Assembly (NCBI GenBank): GCA_003021705.1
Contig: PXRJ01000063.1
Span: forward strand, 1 to 62,972
Source: Halobacteriales archaeon QS_3_64_16
GTDB taxonomy: Archaea; Halobacteriota; Halobacteria; Halobacteriales; Halococcaceae
DNA: 62,972 nt
Direction of reading: 5' to 3'
Shown: in pieces, positions 8,294 to 19,452 of the stretch
Layout: each line of letters begins with the position of its first letter
How positions within the stretch are numbered: position 1 is the first letter of the stretch
The notes under the pieces: generated by a model
Databases searched by the model: none
What the model was told of the DNA's origin: nothing
The model's input: only the letters and a program-made list of their open reading frames with translations
Program-made: the position numbers and the translations under genes

Positions 8294-8551
8294 ACCTAAT
8301 CGAGGGCCCGGAGCCAAAAGTACCCTTTACTTGCGCCGGACCCGTTTCATCGTCGCCCTCCACGTCCAGCGGTCGCCCGCGATTCTCGACTTCGTTCCGG
8401 CCGAAACGACGGCTTCCTCGGCACGCTCGAAGGAAAGGGAGAGGGGGAGGTTTCGAGAGGCCTGCTGAACGGGGAATGTGAACTCACCACTAAAAGCGAG
8501 CATCTATACGAGAGACTGCTTTAGCTGTGAGGAATTTCCTTATCGGATTAG

Positions 8552-10732
<2,181 letters not shown>

Positions 10733-10979
10733 TCGAAGCTGCGAGTCTCCGAGCCGGTGGCCGTATACCCCGTTTCGGTGAAGGGTGGTCACGGCTCCTA
10801 GTTCGGTCTCGCAAATGAGTCGTGAGGAAGTGCTGAGAGCGGTGGAGTGTGAATTTTGGTTAGTCGATCATCCTTCTGATACTGTCGACAGTCGCTTTGT
10901 TGCTCCCGCTACCCTGTCGTTCGCACTCGACGAAAACTGCCCTCGGCGATCGCCGACGCGTCGATTCAGGACGGTAGGT

Positions 10980-11174
10980 TCAGAGCCCGACTAAATCCAG
11001 CAGGTCGATCCCGACTCCCAGATATTCGATCAGCTTGAATCCGAGGTAGATCCCGACGATCCCCAGCAGTCCGGGGATGTTCGGCGGGGCCGGGATCGGC
11101 ACGCCGAGGAAGCGAAACAGCGCGCCCGCGAGGATGCCGGTACACAAGGCGAGCACCGAGAGGACGAACTCCAT
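10980..11174 (-). CDS. XapX domain small membrane protein
   Basis: A 64-residue protein with two hydrophobic helices (VLSVLALCTGILAGALF and GLLGIVGIYLGFKLI) separated by the diagnostic proline-rich turn VPIPAPPNIPG. This is the XapX domain, named from a protein near the xanthosine operon of E. coli; its function is unknown. It is a short inner-membrane protein with no obvious partner here: katG lies on one side and the GlmU-like gene diverges on the other. The gap 10733-10979 behind katG holds no gene I can support. Confidence 0.8.
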   Translation of the reverse strand: MEFVLSVLALCTGILAGALFRFLGVPIPAPPNIPGLLGIVGIYLGFKLIEYLGVGIDLLDLVGL

Positions 11175-11354
11175 ACCCGGCGATTCGAACGGTAGTGAAA
11201 TCCCGGTGTCGGTCCTACCAACCCAGCTGCCACGAGGAGCGGTCGATCGCCCCTCTGCAACGAGGAGTGTCCGCGGACAGCTACTTCGATTGCACGGCGG
11301 CTACCTGCGGAGCAGTTCGGTAGCTCTTTCGGGCTCGACACCGGTTCCCCGAGT

Positions 11355-12536
11355 ATGCAGACCGTTCTCCTCGCTGCCGGGGAAGGGACCCGGATGCGCC
11401 CGCTCACCGCCGAGTTGCCGAAACCGATGCTCCCGGTCGCCGATCGGCCGCTCGTTTCCCACACCGCCGACGCCGCCGTCGAAGCCGGCACGGAGGAGCT
11501 GATCTTCGTCGTCGGCTACGAAGCCGAGGCCGTTCGAACCTATTTCGGCGAGGAATACCGGGGCACGCCGGTCAGCTACGCCGTCCAGGAGAGCCAAGAG
11601 GGAACCGCCGACGCCGTAGCCGCCGCCAGCGAGCACTTGGAGGGGGACTTTTGCGTCCTGAATGGCGACGACCTCTACGACCTCGGCAGTATCGCGGCGC
11701 TGCTCGACTCCGCGCCTGCCGTCGGGGCCTACCGCGCGCCGAATCCGTCCGATTACGGCGTGCTGTCGGTCGAGGAAGGGCGAGTGACGGGCATCGTCGA
11801 GAAACCCGCCGACCCCGACACTGATCTCGTGAACGCCGGCGCGTATGCCTTCCCCGCGGCGGCCCGCGAGTGGCTCGACGTCGAGAAAAGCGAGCGGGGC
11901 GAGCGCGAGATCACTGACGTCCTGGCCCGCACCATCGACAAACACGAGGTAGCCTACGCCGAGATCGATCGCTGGCTCGGGGTCGGGCGGCCTTGGGAAC
12001 TACTCGAAGCCAACGAGTGGAAGCTCGCCGAGCTGGAACGTGTGATCGAGGGCGAGGTAGCCGCCGAGGCAGACCTCCGGGGGACGGTCGTCGTCGAGGA
12101 AGGAGCGACGGTCGAACCGGGCGTGGTGATCGAAGGCCCGGTCCTCGTCCGGGCCGGGGCGCACATCGGGCCGAACGCCTACGTCCGGGGGGCGACCCTG
12201 CTCGGTGAGGACACCGAAGTCGGCCACTCCGTCGAGATCAAAAACAGCATCCTGATGGCCGACTCCGCGATACCTCACCTCTCCTACGTCGGCGACAGCG
12301 TGCTCGGCCGCGAAATCAACTTCGGCGCGGGGACGACCGTCGCGAACCTCCGGCACGACGACGAGGCAGTGCGCCAGACTGTGAAAGGCGAACGGGTCTC
12401 AACCGGCCGTCGGAAGTACGGCGTCGTCGTCGGTGATAGCGTGAAGACGGGCATCGATACGACGCTGTACCCGGGTGTTGTGCTCTCGGCGGGCGCGCGC
12501 ACCGAGCCGGGCGAGATCGTCTCGCACGATCGATAG
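11355..12536 (+). CDS. glmU: Sugar-1-phosphate nucleotidylyltransferase, GlmU-like
   Basis: Protein of 393 residues with an N-terminal nucleotidyltransferase domain (signature LLAAGEGTRMRPLTAELPKPML at the start, FCVLNGDDLYD as the metal-binding segment) and, from about residue 240, left-handed beta-helix hexapeptide repeats (VVEEGATVEPGVVIEGPVLV, HIGPNAYVRG). This architecture is that of archaeal bifunctional enzymes that acetylate glucosamine-1-phosphate and charge it to UDP-GlcNAc. The presence of a GlmM-type mutase 3 kb downstream supports this role in making amino sugars for surface glycoproteins. A plain glucose-1-phosphate thymidylyl/uridylyltransferase is the main alternative. The start is the only ATG ahead of the signature. 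Confidence 0.8.
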   Translation: MQTVLLAAGEGTRMRPLTAELPKPMLPVADRPLVSHTADAAVEAGTEELIFVVGYEAEAVRTYFGEEYRGTPVSYAVQESQEGTADAVAAASEHLEGDFCVLNGDDLYDLGSIAALLDSAPAVGAYRAPNPSDYGVLSVEEGRVTGIVEKPADPDTDLVNAGAYAFPAAAREWLDVEKSERGEREITDVLARTIDKHEVAYAEIDRWLGVGRPWELLEANEWKLAELERVIEGEVAAEADLRGTVVVEEGATVEPGVVIEGPVLVRAGAHIGPNAYVRGATLLGEDTEVGHSVEIKNSILMADSAIPHLSYVGDSVLGREINFGAGTTVANLRHDDEAVRQTVKGERVSTGRRKYGVVVGDSVKTGIDTTLYPGVVLSAGARTEPGEIVSHDR

Positions 12537-12629
12537 GGTCCGATCGGGTTCGGTTTCCCTCCCGACGCTCGCTGTGTCGTCCTGACCGGCCGGGGATCGA
12601 CTCAGAAGGCTTCGTTCCTTCCTCTCGAT

Positions 12630-12903
12630 ATGGCTGACGACGAAATCCGTGCTTGGCTGGTCGAGCGTACCTTCTCCGACGACGAACAGAACCTCGTGAT
12701 TCTCGTCTACGCGACGACCGACGGCGAGCGCTACCTAAGGAAGGAACGTGCGCTCACCAGTTTCGCCGGCCCGGGATACGTACGCGACGACCCGCGCTCC
12801 TCCCAAGAACTTCGGAGCCGTCACAGATCCCGAGAAGCGCGAGCGCTACGCGAGCGAAGCACGGCGCATGGCCGGTGAGCACGACCCGACCGATACGATT
12901 TAG
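12630..12903 (+). pseudogene. Small haloarchaeal protein, frameshifted
   Basis: Frame one from ATG 12630 reads MADDEIRAWLVERTFSDDEQ and on to SFAGPGYVRDDP, then runs into Arg/Ser-rich shadow sequence and ends at 12878. The next frame carries a normal acidic C-terminus from about 12802 (NFGAVTDPEKRERYASEARR, then MAGEHDPTDTI) and stops at 12901-12903. One indel in 12781-12807 (CGCGCTCCTCCC region) joins the two into a protein of about 91 residues. I recognise this pattern as a small acidic family conserved in haloarchaea (a DUF) with no known function. The gene sits 60 bases before nikR. Real mutation or sequencing error cannot be told apart here. Confidence 0.7.
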
Positions 12904-12932
12904 GTGCCGATGGTGGTTCGTCGATGCTAAAG

Positions 12933-12960
12933 ACTGATACTCGCGGGTGGTCGTGTTAGT
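12933..12960. promoter_or_regulatory. Imperfect inverted repeat at the nikR promoter
   Basis: ACTGATAC, 12 bases, GTGTTAGT: half-sites match at 6 of 8 positions after reverse-complementing. It ends 2 bases before ATG 12963 and overlaps the place where the TATA box of a leaderless mRNA should lie. Ribbon-helix-helix NikR proteins bind spaced palindromes, so autoregulation is a reasonable guess. Confidence 0.35.
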
Positions 12961-12962
12961 AC

Positions 12963-13394
12963 ATGGCTGTCGTGAGCATCTCGATGCCCGACGAACTGCT
13001 GGGCCGGATCGATAGGTTCGCCGAGGAACACGGCTACACCGGCCGCAGCGAAGTGATGCGCGAGGCTGCCCGCGACCTGCTGGGGGAGTTCGAGGATCGC
13101 CGGCTCGAGGATCGGGAACTACTAGGGGTCGTCACCGTCCTGTTCGACTTCGAGACGACGAGCGTCGAGGAGCGCATGATGGGGCTGCGCCACGAACACG
13201 AACACCTCGTCGCGTCGAATTTCCACAGCCACGTCGGCGATCACTACTGCATGGAGCTGTTCATCCTCGATGGCGACTTGGAGGAGATCTCGACGTTCGT
13301 CGGGAAGATCCGGGCCACCAGAGATACTATGAGCGTCGATTACTCGGTGATCCCTGTCGAGGACTTCGCCCGAACGATCGCCGAGTCGGAGTAA
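12963..13394 (+). CDS. nikR: NikR family nickel-responsive transcriptional regulator
   Basis: Protein of 143 residues: an N-terminal ribbon-helix-helix DNA-binding domain ([20 protein letters not shown], then [16 protein letters not shown]) and a C-terminal ACT-like metal-sensing domain. The high-affinity nickel ligands of NikR are in exact register: His77, His88, His90 and Cys96 (spacing 11, 2, 6, as in the E. coli His76, His87, His89, Cys95). This makes metal binding likely, and nickel the best guess. NikR represses nickel uptake genes, but no nickel transporter is in this window, so its targets lie elsewhere. An inverted repeat overlaps its own promoter. Confidence 0.9.
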   Translation: MAVVSISMPDELLGRIDRFAEEHGYTGRSEVMREAARDLLGEFEDRRLEDRELLGVVTVLFDFETTSVEERMMGLRHEHEHLVASNFHSHVGDHYCMELFILDGDLEEISTFVGKIRATRDTMSVDYSVIPVEDFARTIAESE

Positions 13395-13828
13395 GTAGCG
13401 GAGACCAGAGCGAAGTCCAGCCGACCAGAACAGACAGTTCTCAGACATCACTGGAGACAAGTGCGAGTACACGATAGAGCCCGAAGGCGACCCCGGCCCG
13501 AGCCACCAGGGCCACGAGCCACGCAGCGATGGCAATCCCCGATCCTTTAATTCAAACACCTGCCGGGCCGACAGTGAGCAGTGAAAGGTCAGCCGCTGTC
13601 ATTCGAGTGCACCGCTCTCGGCCACTCTCCTTTTCCGCCCATCTACTGGTCGTCACCGGTACCACGGACTGGCCATCGAACGTCTCGACTCGGCTTCGAC
13701 GGTCTCCTTCGTCATCTGATCACACCACCGTTCTCGCGGCTCCTCCTAGCGTTGAAAGGGGCATCGACCGGCGACCGTCGCTCGCGGTCAGGAAAAGGCC
13801 TATAGACGGAACCGGGCTACCGCAGCCC
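13395..13828. other. 434-base gap between nikR and hisI
   Basis: No gene is well supported. On the minus strand, about 13445-13535 reads a hydrophobic stretch ([18 protein letters not shown], then [13 protein letters not shown] and a stop) that looks like one membrane helix, but I find no normal start codon. An AT-rich TTTAATTCAAAC lies at 13547-13558. The right end holds the hisI promoter. Confidence 0.4.
13799..13807 (+). promoter_or_regulatory. TATA box for hisI
   Basis: CCTATAGAC centred 26 bases before ATG 13829, the spacing of a leaderless haloarchaeal promoter. It also decides the start: longer upstream in-frame starts would lie ahead of this promoter. Confidence 0.55.
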
Positions 13829-14311
13829 ATGAGCGAAGCGGACGCCACAGCTACAACCGCGCCCGACGTCACTATCGAGTTCGACGCGGAAGGGTTGGTC
13901 CCCGTTATCGCCCAGGAACAGGACTCCGGCCAGGTATTGATGCTCGCGTACGCGAACGCCGAAGCGATAACCCGAACCACCGAAACGGGACTGGCTCACT
14001 ACTACTCGCGCAGCCGAGAGGAACTCTGGCAGAAAGGAAAGACGAGCGGAAACGTCCAGCACGTAGCGGCGGTCAGGATCGACTGTGACGGCGATACGCT
14101 TCTGTATCGCGTCTCTCAGGAGGGTGGAGCCTGTCACACCGGCCACGCGACCTGTTTCTACCGGTCGGTCGAGGGCGTCTCGCACGAGGGCTCCGACGAG
14201 GACGGCGACGGAGGGAAGGAGGAGGCGGACACGAGCACCCCCGAGACGCTCAGCGTCGAAACCGAGGTCGTCGACGATCGCGTCTTCGATCCCGCCGTCT
14301 ACGACGAGTGA
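13829..14311 (+). CDS. hisI: Phosphoribosyl-AMP cyclohydrolase
   Basis: Protein of 160 residues that opens the purine ring of phosphoribosyl-AMP, the third step of histidine biosynthesis. Typical segments are [36 protein letters not shown] and the metal-binding pattern [21 protein letters not shown] with Cys86, Cys102 and Cys109, the zinc-site cysteines of the family. It has the cyclohydrolase domain only, with no fused HisE pyrophosphohydrolase. An acidic tail of about 45 residues follows the conserved region. Its stop overlaps the region just before the next start (ATG 14314), so the coiled-coil gene is cotranscribed. No other his gene is nearby; scattering of his genes is normal in haloarchaea. 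Confidence 0.95.
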   Translation: MSEADATATTAPDVTIEFDAEGLVPVIAQEQDSGQVLMLAYANAEAITRTTETGLAHYYSRSREELWQKGKTSGNVQHVAAVRIDCDGDTLLYRVSQEGGACHTGHATCFYRSVEGVSHEGSDEDGDGGKEEADTSTPETLSVETEVVDDRVFDPAVYDE

Positions 14312-14313
14312 AC

Positions 14314-15480
14314 ATGGCGGAAACGAGCGATCGAACCGCCGTCGATGCCGATACCGACGCCGACATCGGGACACTGATCGACGCCTTCGCCGAGGCCCAC
14401 GAGGCCCACGAAAGCGCCCGCGAGCGGGTAAGCGAGATCGGCGAGGACGAGTTAGAGAAACTCGCCGCAGCACACGACCGGGCGAGAAGTCTACTCGATC
14501 GTTACGAGGACCGGGCGACCGGCAGCGGGGACTTCGAGGCGTTCGTCCGATTCCAAAGCGAATTTGCCGAGCACGCCGGATCCCTGCCCGAGGACCTCCC
14601 GCACCGAGAGGCCTTCGAGCGCGCCGCCGAGCACTTCGACAAACGCCGGCTCTCGACGGCGGATTTCGAGCACGCCCGCGAGACGCTCTCCGAGGCCCGG
14701 GAGGCCGTAGCCAGGCTCGACGAACGCCAGAACGCCCACGAACGCTACCGGGACGCCCGACGGGCAGTTCTCGAACGTCAGGACGCGCTGGACGATCGGA
14801 TCGAGGAATTAGAGCGAGTACAGCAGTACGGACGGGCCGACCTCGACGCCCCGGTCAAGGAACTCAGGGAACCGATCGCCGCCTACGACGAGGCGGTCCG
14901 TGAGGAATTCGAGGCGTTCCGCCGCGAGGAGAGCGCCCGCGTCGTGCTCGAATTTCTCGCTTCGACGGCGGCCTTCCCGCTCGTCCCGTTCGATCAGCCG
15001 CCCGCGGACCTGCGGGAGTACGTCGAGGGAAGCGAGGCGGGCACCGAGTCGATCCCGGAACTCCTCACCTACAGCGAGTACTCCGACTCGAAGCTCGATC
15101 ACTACGTCGAGTCCCCTCAAGAGCTGAAACGTCACGTCGCGACGCATCGAACCTACCTGGTGAACGTGGACGCCGAGCCGCTTTCGGTCGGCTGGCCGCC
15201 CCCGCCCGCCGACGAGTTGTGGTGGCGCGCTCGGGAGCTCCGCTCGGCACTCGGGCGGTTCGCCGCCGAGGAGACGATCGGGAAACTGCGGGTCGTCAGG
15301 GCGCTGGCGAGCGAGGATGAGCGCTACGAGTACCTGCGCGGAGCCGCCCGAGCACGAGCCGCGCTCGACGCGGAAACCCGAGAACGTTTGGCGAGTGGCG
15401 AGATAGACCGTGAACTCGAAACAGCGCGAACCGAGCGCGACCGTCTCGAGGAAGCGCTGTCTACCTACCCTGGGGCCTGA
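14314..15480 (+). CDS. Coiled-coil haloarchaeal protein of unknown function
   Basis: Protein of 388 residues from ATG 14314, two bases behind hisI. The first 230 residues are almost entirely charged helix with heptad-like Leu/Ala spacing (DELEKLAAAHDRARSLLDRY, ERQDALDDRIEELERVQQYG), predicting a long coiled coil. The C-terminal part is more mixed, with a conserved-looking VGWPPPPADELWWRARELRS segment and another helix. It has no signal peptide or membrane helix. I recognise it as a haloarchaea-restricted family (a DUF) with no known role. Linkage to hisI is probably positional only. An SMC/Rad50-like scaffold role is possible from shape, but there is no ATPase motif. Confidence 0.75.
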   Translation: MAETSDRTAVDADTDADIGTLIDAFAEAHEAHESARERVSEIGEDELEKLAAAHDRARSLLDRYEDRATGSGDFEAFVRFQSEFAEHAGSLPEDLPHREAFERAAEHFDKRRLSTADFEHARETLSEAREAVARLDERQNAHERYRDARRAVLERQDALDDRIEELERVQQYGRADLDAPVKELREPIAAYDEAVREEFEAFRREESARVVLEFLASTAAFPLVPFDQPPADLREYVEGSEAGTESIPELLTYSEYSDSKLDHYVESPQELKRHVATHRTYLVNVDAEPLSVGWPPPPADELWWRARELRSALGRFAAEETIGKLRVVRALASEDERYEYLRGAARARAALDAETRERLASGEIDRELETARTERDRLEEALSTYPGA

Positions 15481-15615
15481 ATCGACAGTCGGAGACTGGA
15501 CTGGCTAACGCTGCTCGTCGGGTTCGGCGTCGAGTTCTTATTCCTCCAGAGGAAAACGCTGGGTCGATCGGTGATCGGTAGACGGTCACGCCTCAGTAGG
15601 TCATGCTACAGCAGG

Positions 15616-16980
15616 TCAGACCTGGGCTCCGGCGGCTTCGAGCGCACGCTCCATGCCTGCTGCGAGTTCCTCGGCGCGCTCGCGCTCGCGGGCCTCGGCG
15701 TAGACCCGGACGAGGGGTTCGGTGCCGCTGGGGCGGGCAAGCACCCATCCATCGTCGTAATCGAGGCGGTAGCCATCCGTGGTATCGAGCGTCGCGTCGG
15801 CCCGGGTCGCCCGCTGTTCGATGGCCGCCATGATCGCCTCGCGCTCGCTTCCTTCGCCGTACTCGATTGCCCGCCGGACGTTATAGTAGCCGTCGAAGGC
15901 CGCGAGGACCGCCGAAGCCGGCTGCCCAGCCATGAGTTCCAGGAAGCGCGCACCGATATACGCCCCGTCGCGCGCCAGGCGATAGTCGGGGAAGAAGATC
16001 CCGCCGTTTCCTTCCCCGGCGATCGGGACCGACGCCCCCTCGCTCCGCAGATCCCGGATCGCGGTCACGATGTTCGTACTTCCGACGGGCGTGAGCGCGA
16101 GGGTCGCGTCGGCCGCCGCGGCTGCCTCGCTCAGCCGTCGGGAGGCCGTCACCGCCGAGACGATTGTATCGCCGGCGTTGAGTTCGGCGGCTGCTAGCGC
16201 GGCGAGCGCGGCGTCACCTTCGACGTACTCGCCGCGCTCGTCGAAGAAGATCGCCCGGTCGGCGTCGCCGTCGTGAGCAATCCCGAGATCCGCGTCGCTC
16301 GTCCGGACCAATCGGCTCAGTTCTCCTAAGTTCTCGGGGACGGGTTCGGGATCCCGGCCGGGGAAGGTACCGTCGGGCTGGGCGTTCAGCGTCAGCACGC
16401 GACAGCCCAGCCGCCGGAAAAAGTCAGGGCTAGTGAGCGAGCCCGCTCCGTGGCCGGGATCGATCGCGACGGTGAGATCTGCCTCGGCGATCCGCGTTCG
16501 ATCGACCGAATCGAGCAGCTCCTCGACGTAGGCCCGGTGGGCTCCCTCGACGCGCTTTTCGACACCGATCTCGTTCCAGCGCGCACGGGCGAACTGTTCG
16601 GTTCGCAGCACCGACTCGATCCGTTCGAGGTCGGCGACGGGGAGTTCGACGCCGTCCTCGCCGATGACCTTCATCCCGTTGTACTGTGGGGGGTTGTGAC
16701 TCGCGGTGATCATCAGCGCCGGGATCCCCTCGCGGGCGGCGTAGGCCTGTACGCCCGGCGTCGGGACGATCCCCAGTCGGTGGACGTCGATACCGGCGCT
16801 CGCGAGGCCGCTCGCTGCCGCGTCGGCGAGGGGTCGCCCGGTCGTTCGCGTATCGCGGGCCACGGCGGCTTCTTTGACCCCCCAGACCGTCCCGACGGCC
16901 GTCGCCACCCGAACCAGGAACTCCGGCGTGAGGTCCTCGTTCGCCACCCCCCGGACACCGCTCGACCCGAACAGCTCCAT
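15616..16980 (-). CDS. glmM: Phosphoglucosamine mutase / phosphohexomutase
   Basis: Alpha-D-phosphohexomutase of 454 residues. The catalytic phosphoserine is Ser94 in MITASHNPPQYNGMK, the metal loop is DGDADRAIFFDERG, the sugar-binding loop is GEGNGGIFFPDYRL and the phosphate-binding loop is RPSGTEPLVRVYAEA. Archaeal members act as phosphoglucosamine mutases, converting glucosamine-6-phosphate to the 1-phosphate, though phosphomannomutase activity is also seen in this family. The GlmU-like enzyme encoded 3 kb away would use the product, which favours the glucosamine role. Transcribed alone towards the coiled-coil gene; its ATG at 16980 faces the divergent propeller gene. Confidence 0.88.
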   Translation of the reverse strand: MELFGSSGVRGVANEDLTPEFLVRVATAVGTVWGVKEAAVARDTRTTGRPLADAAASGLASAGIDVHRLGIVPTPGVQAYAAREGIPALMITASHNPPQYNGMKVIGEDGVELPVADLERIESVLRTEQFARARWNEIGVEKRVEGAHRAYVEELLDSVDRTRIAEADLTVAIDPGHGAGSLTSPDFFRRLGCRVLTLNAQPDGTFPGRDPEPVPENLGELSRLVRTSDADLGIAHDGDADRAIFFDERGEYVEGDAALAALAAAELNAGDTIVSAVTASRRLSEAAAAADATLALTPVGSTNIVTAIRDLRSEGASVPIAGEGNGGIFFPDYRLARDGAYIGARFLELMAGQPASAVLAAFDGYYNVRRAIEYGEGSEREAIMAAIEQRATRADATLDTTDGYRLDYDDGWVLARPSGTEPLVRVYAEARERERAEELAAGMERALEAAGAQV

Positions 16981-17158
16981 TACGTATCCCTTTGCTCCCG
17001 ACGGTCAAATCGGTTGCGACGACCCCGCCGATCGATCCGGGTACTCGATACCGAGCCGATTGGGCCCCTGTCGGGCGAGACCCCCGAACGGCCGAGGAGG
17101 GAGTCGACGACGGTGAGTGAGCCCGAGAAGCTTTGTCCGATGGCGGTTCACTACCGAT

Positions 17159-17998
17159 ATGAGCAGCCTCGACGAGAAGCGCGTCCACGACCCGAACACC
17201 GAACCCGAACGGGCGGTCGTCGCGAGCGATACCGGCACGGCACTCTGTTCTATCGCGGGCGGACGCCTCGGCAGCGCCTCGTTAGTCCACCGCGCTGTCG
17301 CCGCCGACGCTGCGACGGACGGCGAACGGATCGTCCTCGCGAGCGAGGAGGCCGTTCTCGAGCTCGACGGAGGAGTGATCGAAGAACTCGGATACGGCCC
17401 GGCGAGTGCGGTCTCGATCGACGATCGCGGCCGGGTGCTCGCCGCCGGTGAAGGTGGACTCGCGCGCTTGGAGGACGGCGAGTGGCACTCGATCAGGCCG
17501 GTCGGACCGAACGGACCAGCAGGCGAGATTCGAGCGATCGAGGGTGATCTACTAGCGAGCACCGCGGGCGTCTACCGAATTACGAGCGGGGAGCTACGGT
17601 ACAGCGGGCTGGGAGCGGCCAGGGACGTCACGAGCGTCGGAACGCCGCGCGCGGCGACGGACACCGGACTCTACGCGCTCGGGAACGGCTGGCTGGAGGA
17701 ACACAACGGCGAGTTTTCGATGATCGGTGCCGACCCCGAACCGTCGAGCCCGGGAGCGCTCGGGCGGGCACACGCTGCGGGTCTTGGAGGGCTTTACGAA
17801 CACGTCGAGGCGGGCTGGCAGCGACGAGCAGTTCCGACCGAGGAACGGGTAGTCGACGTCGCCTACGGCGAGACTACCTACGCCGTGACCGAGGACGGAA
17901 CGCTCCTGATCGCGGACGATGGAAAGGGAAACGAAAGGTGGCGAACGCACCCGCTCGGCCTGCAGGGCGTCCGCGCGCTCGCAATCACGCCTCGATAG
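17159..17998 (+). CDS. Haloarchaeal beta-propeller-like protein
   Basis: Protein of 279 residues from ATG 17159 (MSSLDEKRVHDPNTEPERAV). It is built of repeats of about 40 residues with the pattern 'variable strand - GLY/GVYRI - short turn', for example VYRITSGELRYSGLGAARDV and GLYALGNGWLEEHNGEF, as expected for propeller blades. I recognise it as the haloarchaeal family of predicted beta-propellers that is usually found close to prs and glmM, as here. No catalytic motif, signal peptide or membrane helix is seen. Function unknown; the repeated neighbourhood suggests a link to nucleotide or sugar metabolism, but that is inference. The ORF can be opened upstream to 17117, but 17159 gives the usual start. 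Confidence 0.75.
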   Translation: MSSLDEKRVHDPNTEPERAVVASDTGTALCSIAGGRLGSASLVHRAVAADAATDGERIVLASEEAVLELDGGVIEELGYGPASAVSIDDRGRVLAAGEGGLARLEDGEWHSIRPVGPNGPAGEIRAIEGDLLASTAGVYRITSGELRYSGLGAARDVTSVGTPRAATDTGLYALGNGWLEEHNGEFSMIGADPEPSSPGALGRAHAAGLGGLYEHVEAGWQRRAVPTEERVVDVAYGETTYAVTEDGTLLIADDGKGNERWRTHPLGLQGVRALAITPR

Positions 17999-18331
17999 CC
18001 CGGAGTAAAAGCCGTCGTCGCGGCGTGCTCGAGGGTCGTGGAGTACTCCGTCGGGGCGAACGCCTTGCCCGAGAGCGCTGCCGGGTCGAAACCGATGGCA
18101 GGAAAAGCCGGTTCGACCGCGCCGGCCGCAAGGCACTGATCGCCATCACGGAAGACGGCGAAGTCCGTTGGCCGACCGCTCGGCGTCTCCTCGATCGTGA
18201 CCGTCGTGTCGCGGCGGCCGAAGTACAGCTCGAAGGTATCGATCACTTCCTCAGAGACACCCATGATTGTAGACCGTGAGTGTATGTGAGCCGCCCTCGA
18301 CGCGATCGAGGAGGTTCGCGATACTCTGCAT
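17999..18331 (-). pseudogene. DICT-domain sensor protein remnant
   Basis: Starts at ATG 18331 (MQSIANLLDRVEGGSHTLTV) and shifts frame at about 18265 after YN. It continues as MGVSEEVIDTFELYFGRRDT, then RPTDFAVFRDGDQCLAAGAV, and fades out near 18000 (TEYSTTLEHAATTAFTPGY). This is the N-terminal half of a DICT sensory domain, a family used in haloarchaeal light- or signal-responsive proteins. The C-terminal half is missing: the remaining open frame to 17878 is antisense to the propeller gene and looks random. A TATA-like ATTTACG stands 28 bases before the ATG, so the relic even keeps its promoter. One inserted C would account for the frameshift. Clearly non-functional as read. Confidence 0.65.
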
Positions 18332-18470
18332 GGGCGATGTGGTCCGGCTATTGGACGTAAATCTCCGCTATCAACACCGCTTCGATTTCGATACCGGACG
18401 TCGGGTGTCCCTGATACAGTAACCGAGTTACGATCGAAAGGGGGTTACCCACAGGCGTGTGCGGCCCCAC

Positions 18471-19376
18471 ATGATCGTTAGCGGCCGTGCCTCCCAGTCC
18501 CTCGCGGCGGCGCTCGCAGCCGACCTCGACGAAGTCCTCGTTAGTACCAAACGAACCCGCTTTCCCGACGGCGAGGTCCGCGTCGATCTCGATCCCGGGG
18601 ACGGTCCGGGCAGTGCTAGCGATACCGAAGCCAGTATCGGCGACAACGCCCAGCAGCGCGCGCTGCTCGTCGCCGCGACGACCTCCGCCGACGCCTTCGT
18701 CGAGCTCCTCCAGCTCCAGGACGCCCTGCGCGAGGCGGGCGTCAGTGAGATTACGACGATTCTTCCCTACATGGGCTACGCTCGCCAGGACCGGGCGTTC
18801 GAATCCGGCCAGCCCGTCTCTGCGCGCGCGATGGCACGCGCGATCGGGATCGGCACCGACCGGGTCCTCCTCGTCAACCCACACGAGGAGAGTGTCGCGG
18901 ACTTCTTCGATATTCCTTCTCGAACGATCGACGCCGCCCCACAGCTGGCCGAGCCCCTGCCCGACCTCAACGAACCGGTGTTTTTCGCCCCCGACGCCGG
19001 TGCGATCGAGTTGGCCGAGGCGGTCAGGGGAGCCTACGGCGCGGGAACGACCGATTACTTCGAGAAGACCCGTCGGTCCGGCGAGGAGATCGAGATCTCA
19101 CCCCACGAGACCGATGCCGAGGGGCGGGACGTCGTGCTCGTCGACGACATCGTCGCCACCGGCGGGACGATGGCCGAGACGATCGCGATCCTTCGGCAGC
19201 GAGACGCGGCGCGGGTCTATGGGACTTGCGTGCATCCGGTGCTCGCAAACGGTGCGTACACCCGGCTGGTCAACGCCGGCGTCGAGGCCATCTACGGCAC
19301 CGACACGGTAGAACGGCCGGCGAGCGCGGTGAGCGTCGCGCCGACGATCGCTGAGGCGCTTCGGAACCCGAAGTAA
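18471..19376 (+). CDS. prs: Ribose-phosphate pyrophosphokinase
   Basis: Protein of 301 residues that makes PRPP from ribose-5-phosphate and ATP, feeding purine, pyrimidine, histidine and tryptophan synthesis. Present are RFPDGEVRVDL, the ATP-contacting PYMGYARQDRAFESGQPVSA, the NPHEESVADFF segment, and the PRPP loop DVVLVDDIVATGGTM. Length and architecture (two Rossmann-like halves) match archaeal class III-like enzymes. The start is taken at ATG 18471 (MIVSGRASQSLAA), four codons inside the longest frame, because homologues begin at this strand. Convergent with ileS. Confidence 0.95.
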   Translation: MIVSGRASQSLAAALAADLDEVLVSTKRTRFPDGEVRVDLDPGDGPGSASDTEASIGDNAQQRALLVAATTSADAFVELLQLQDALREAGVSEITTILPYMGYARQDRAFESGQPVSARAMARAIGIGTDRVLLVNPHEESVADFFDIPSRTIDAAPQLAEPLPDLNEPVFFAPDAGAIELAEAVRGAYGAGTTDYFEKTRRSGEEIEISPHETDAEGRDVVLVDDIVATGGTMAETIAILRQRDAARVYGTCVHPVLANGAYTRLVNAGVEAIYGTDTVERPASAVSVAPTIAEALRNPK

Positions 19377-19452
19377 GGAAAGTTCGACAACGGAAGCGGT
19401 GGGCGATCGAGAGGATGGCTTGGGCCAGCGAGAAGGAATCGGGTTCGTACGG

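Noticed and set aside
13445-13535. Hydrophobic minus-strand mini-protein in the nikR-hisI gap
   Set aside because: Looks like one membrane helix, but no normal start codon is present, so it is mentioned only in the gap entry.
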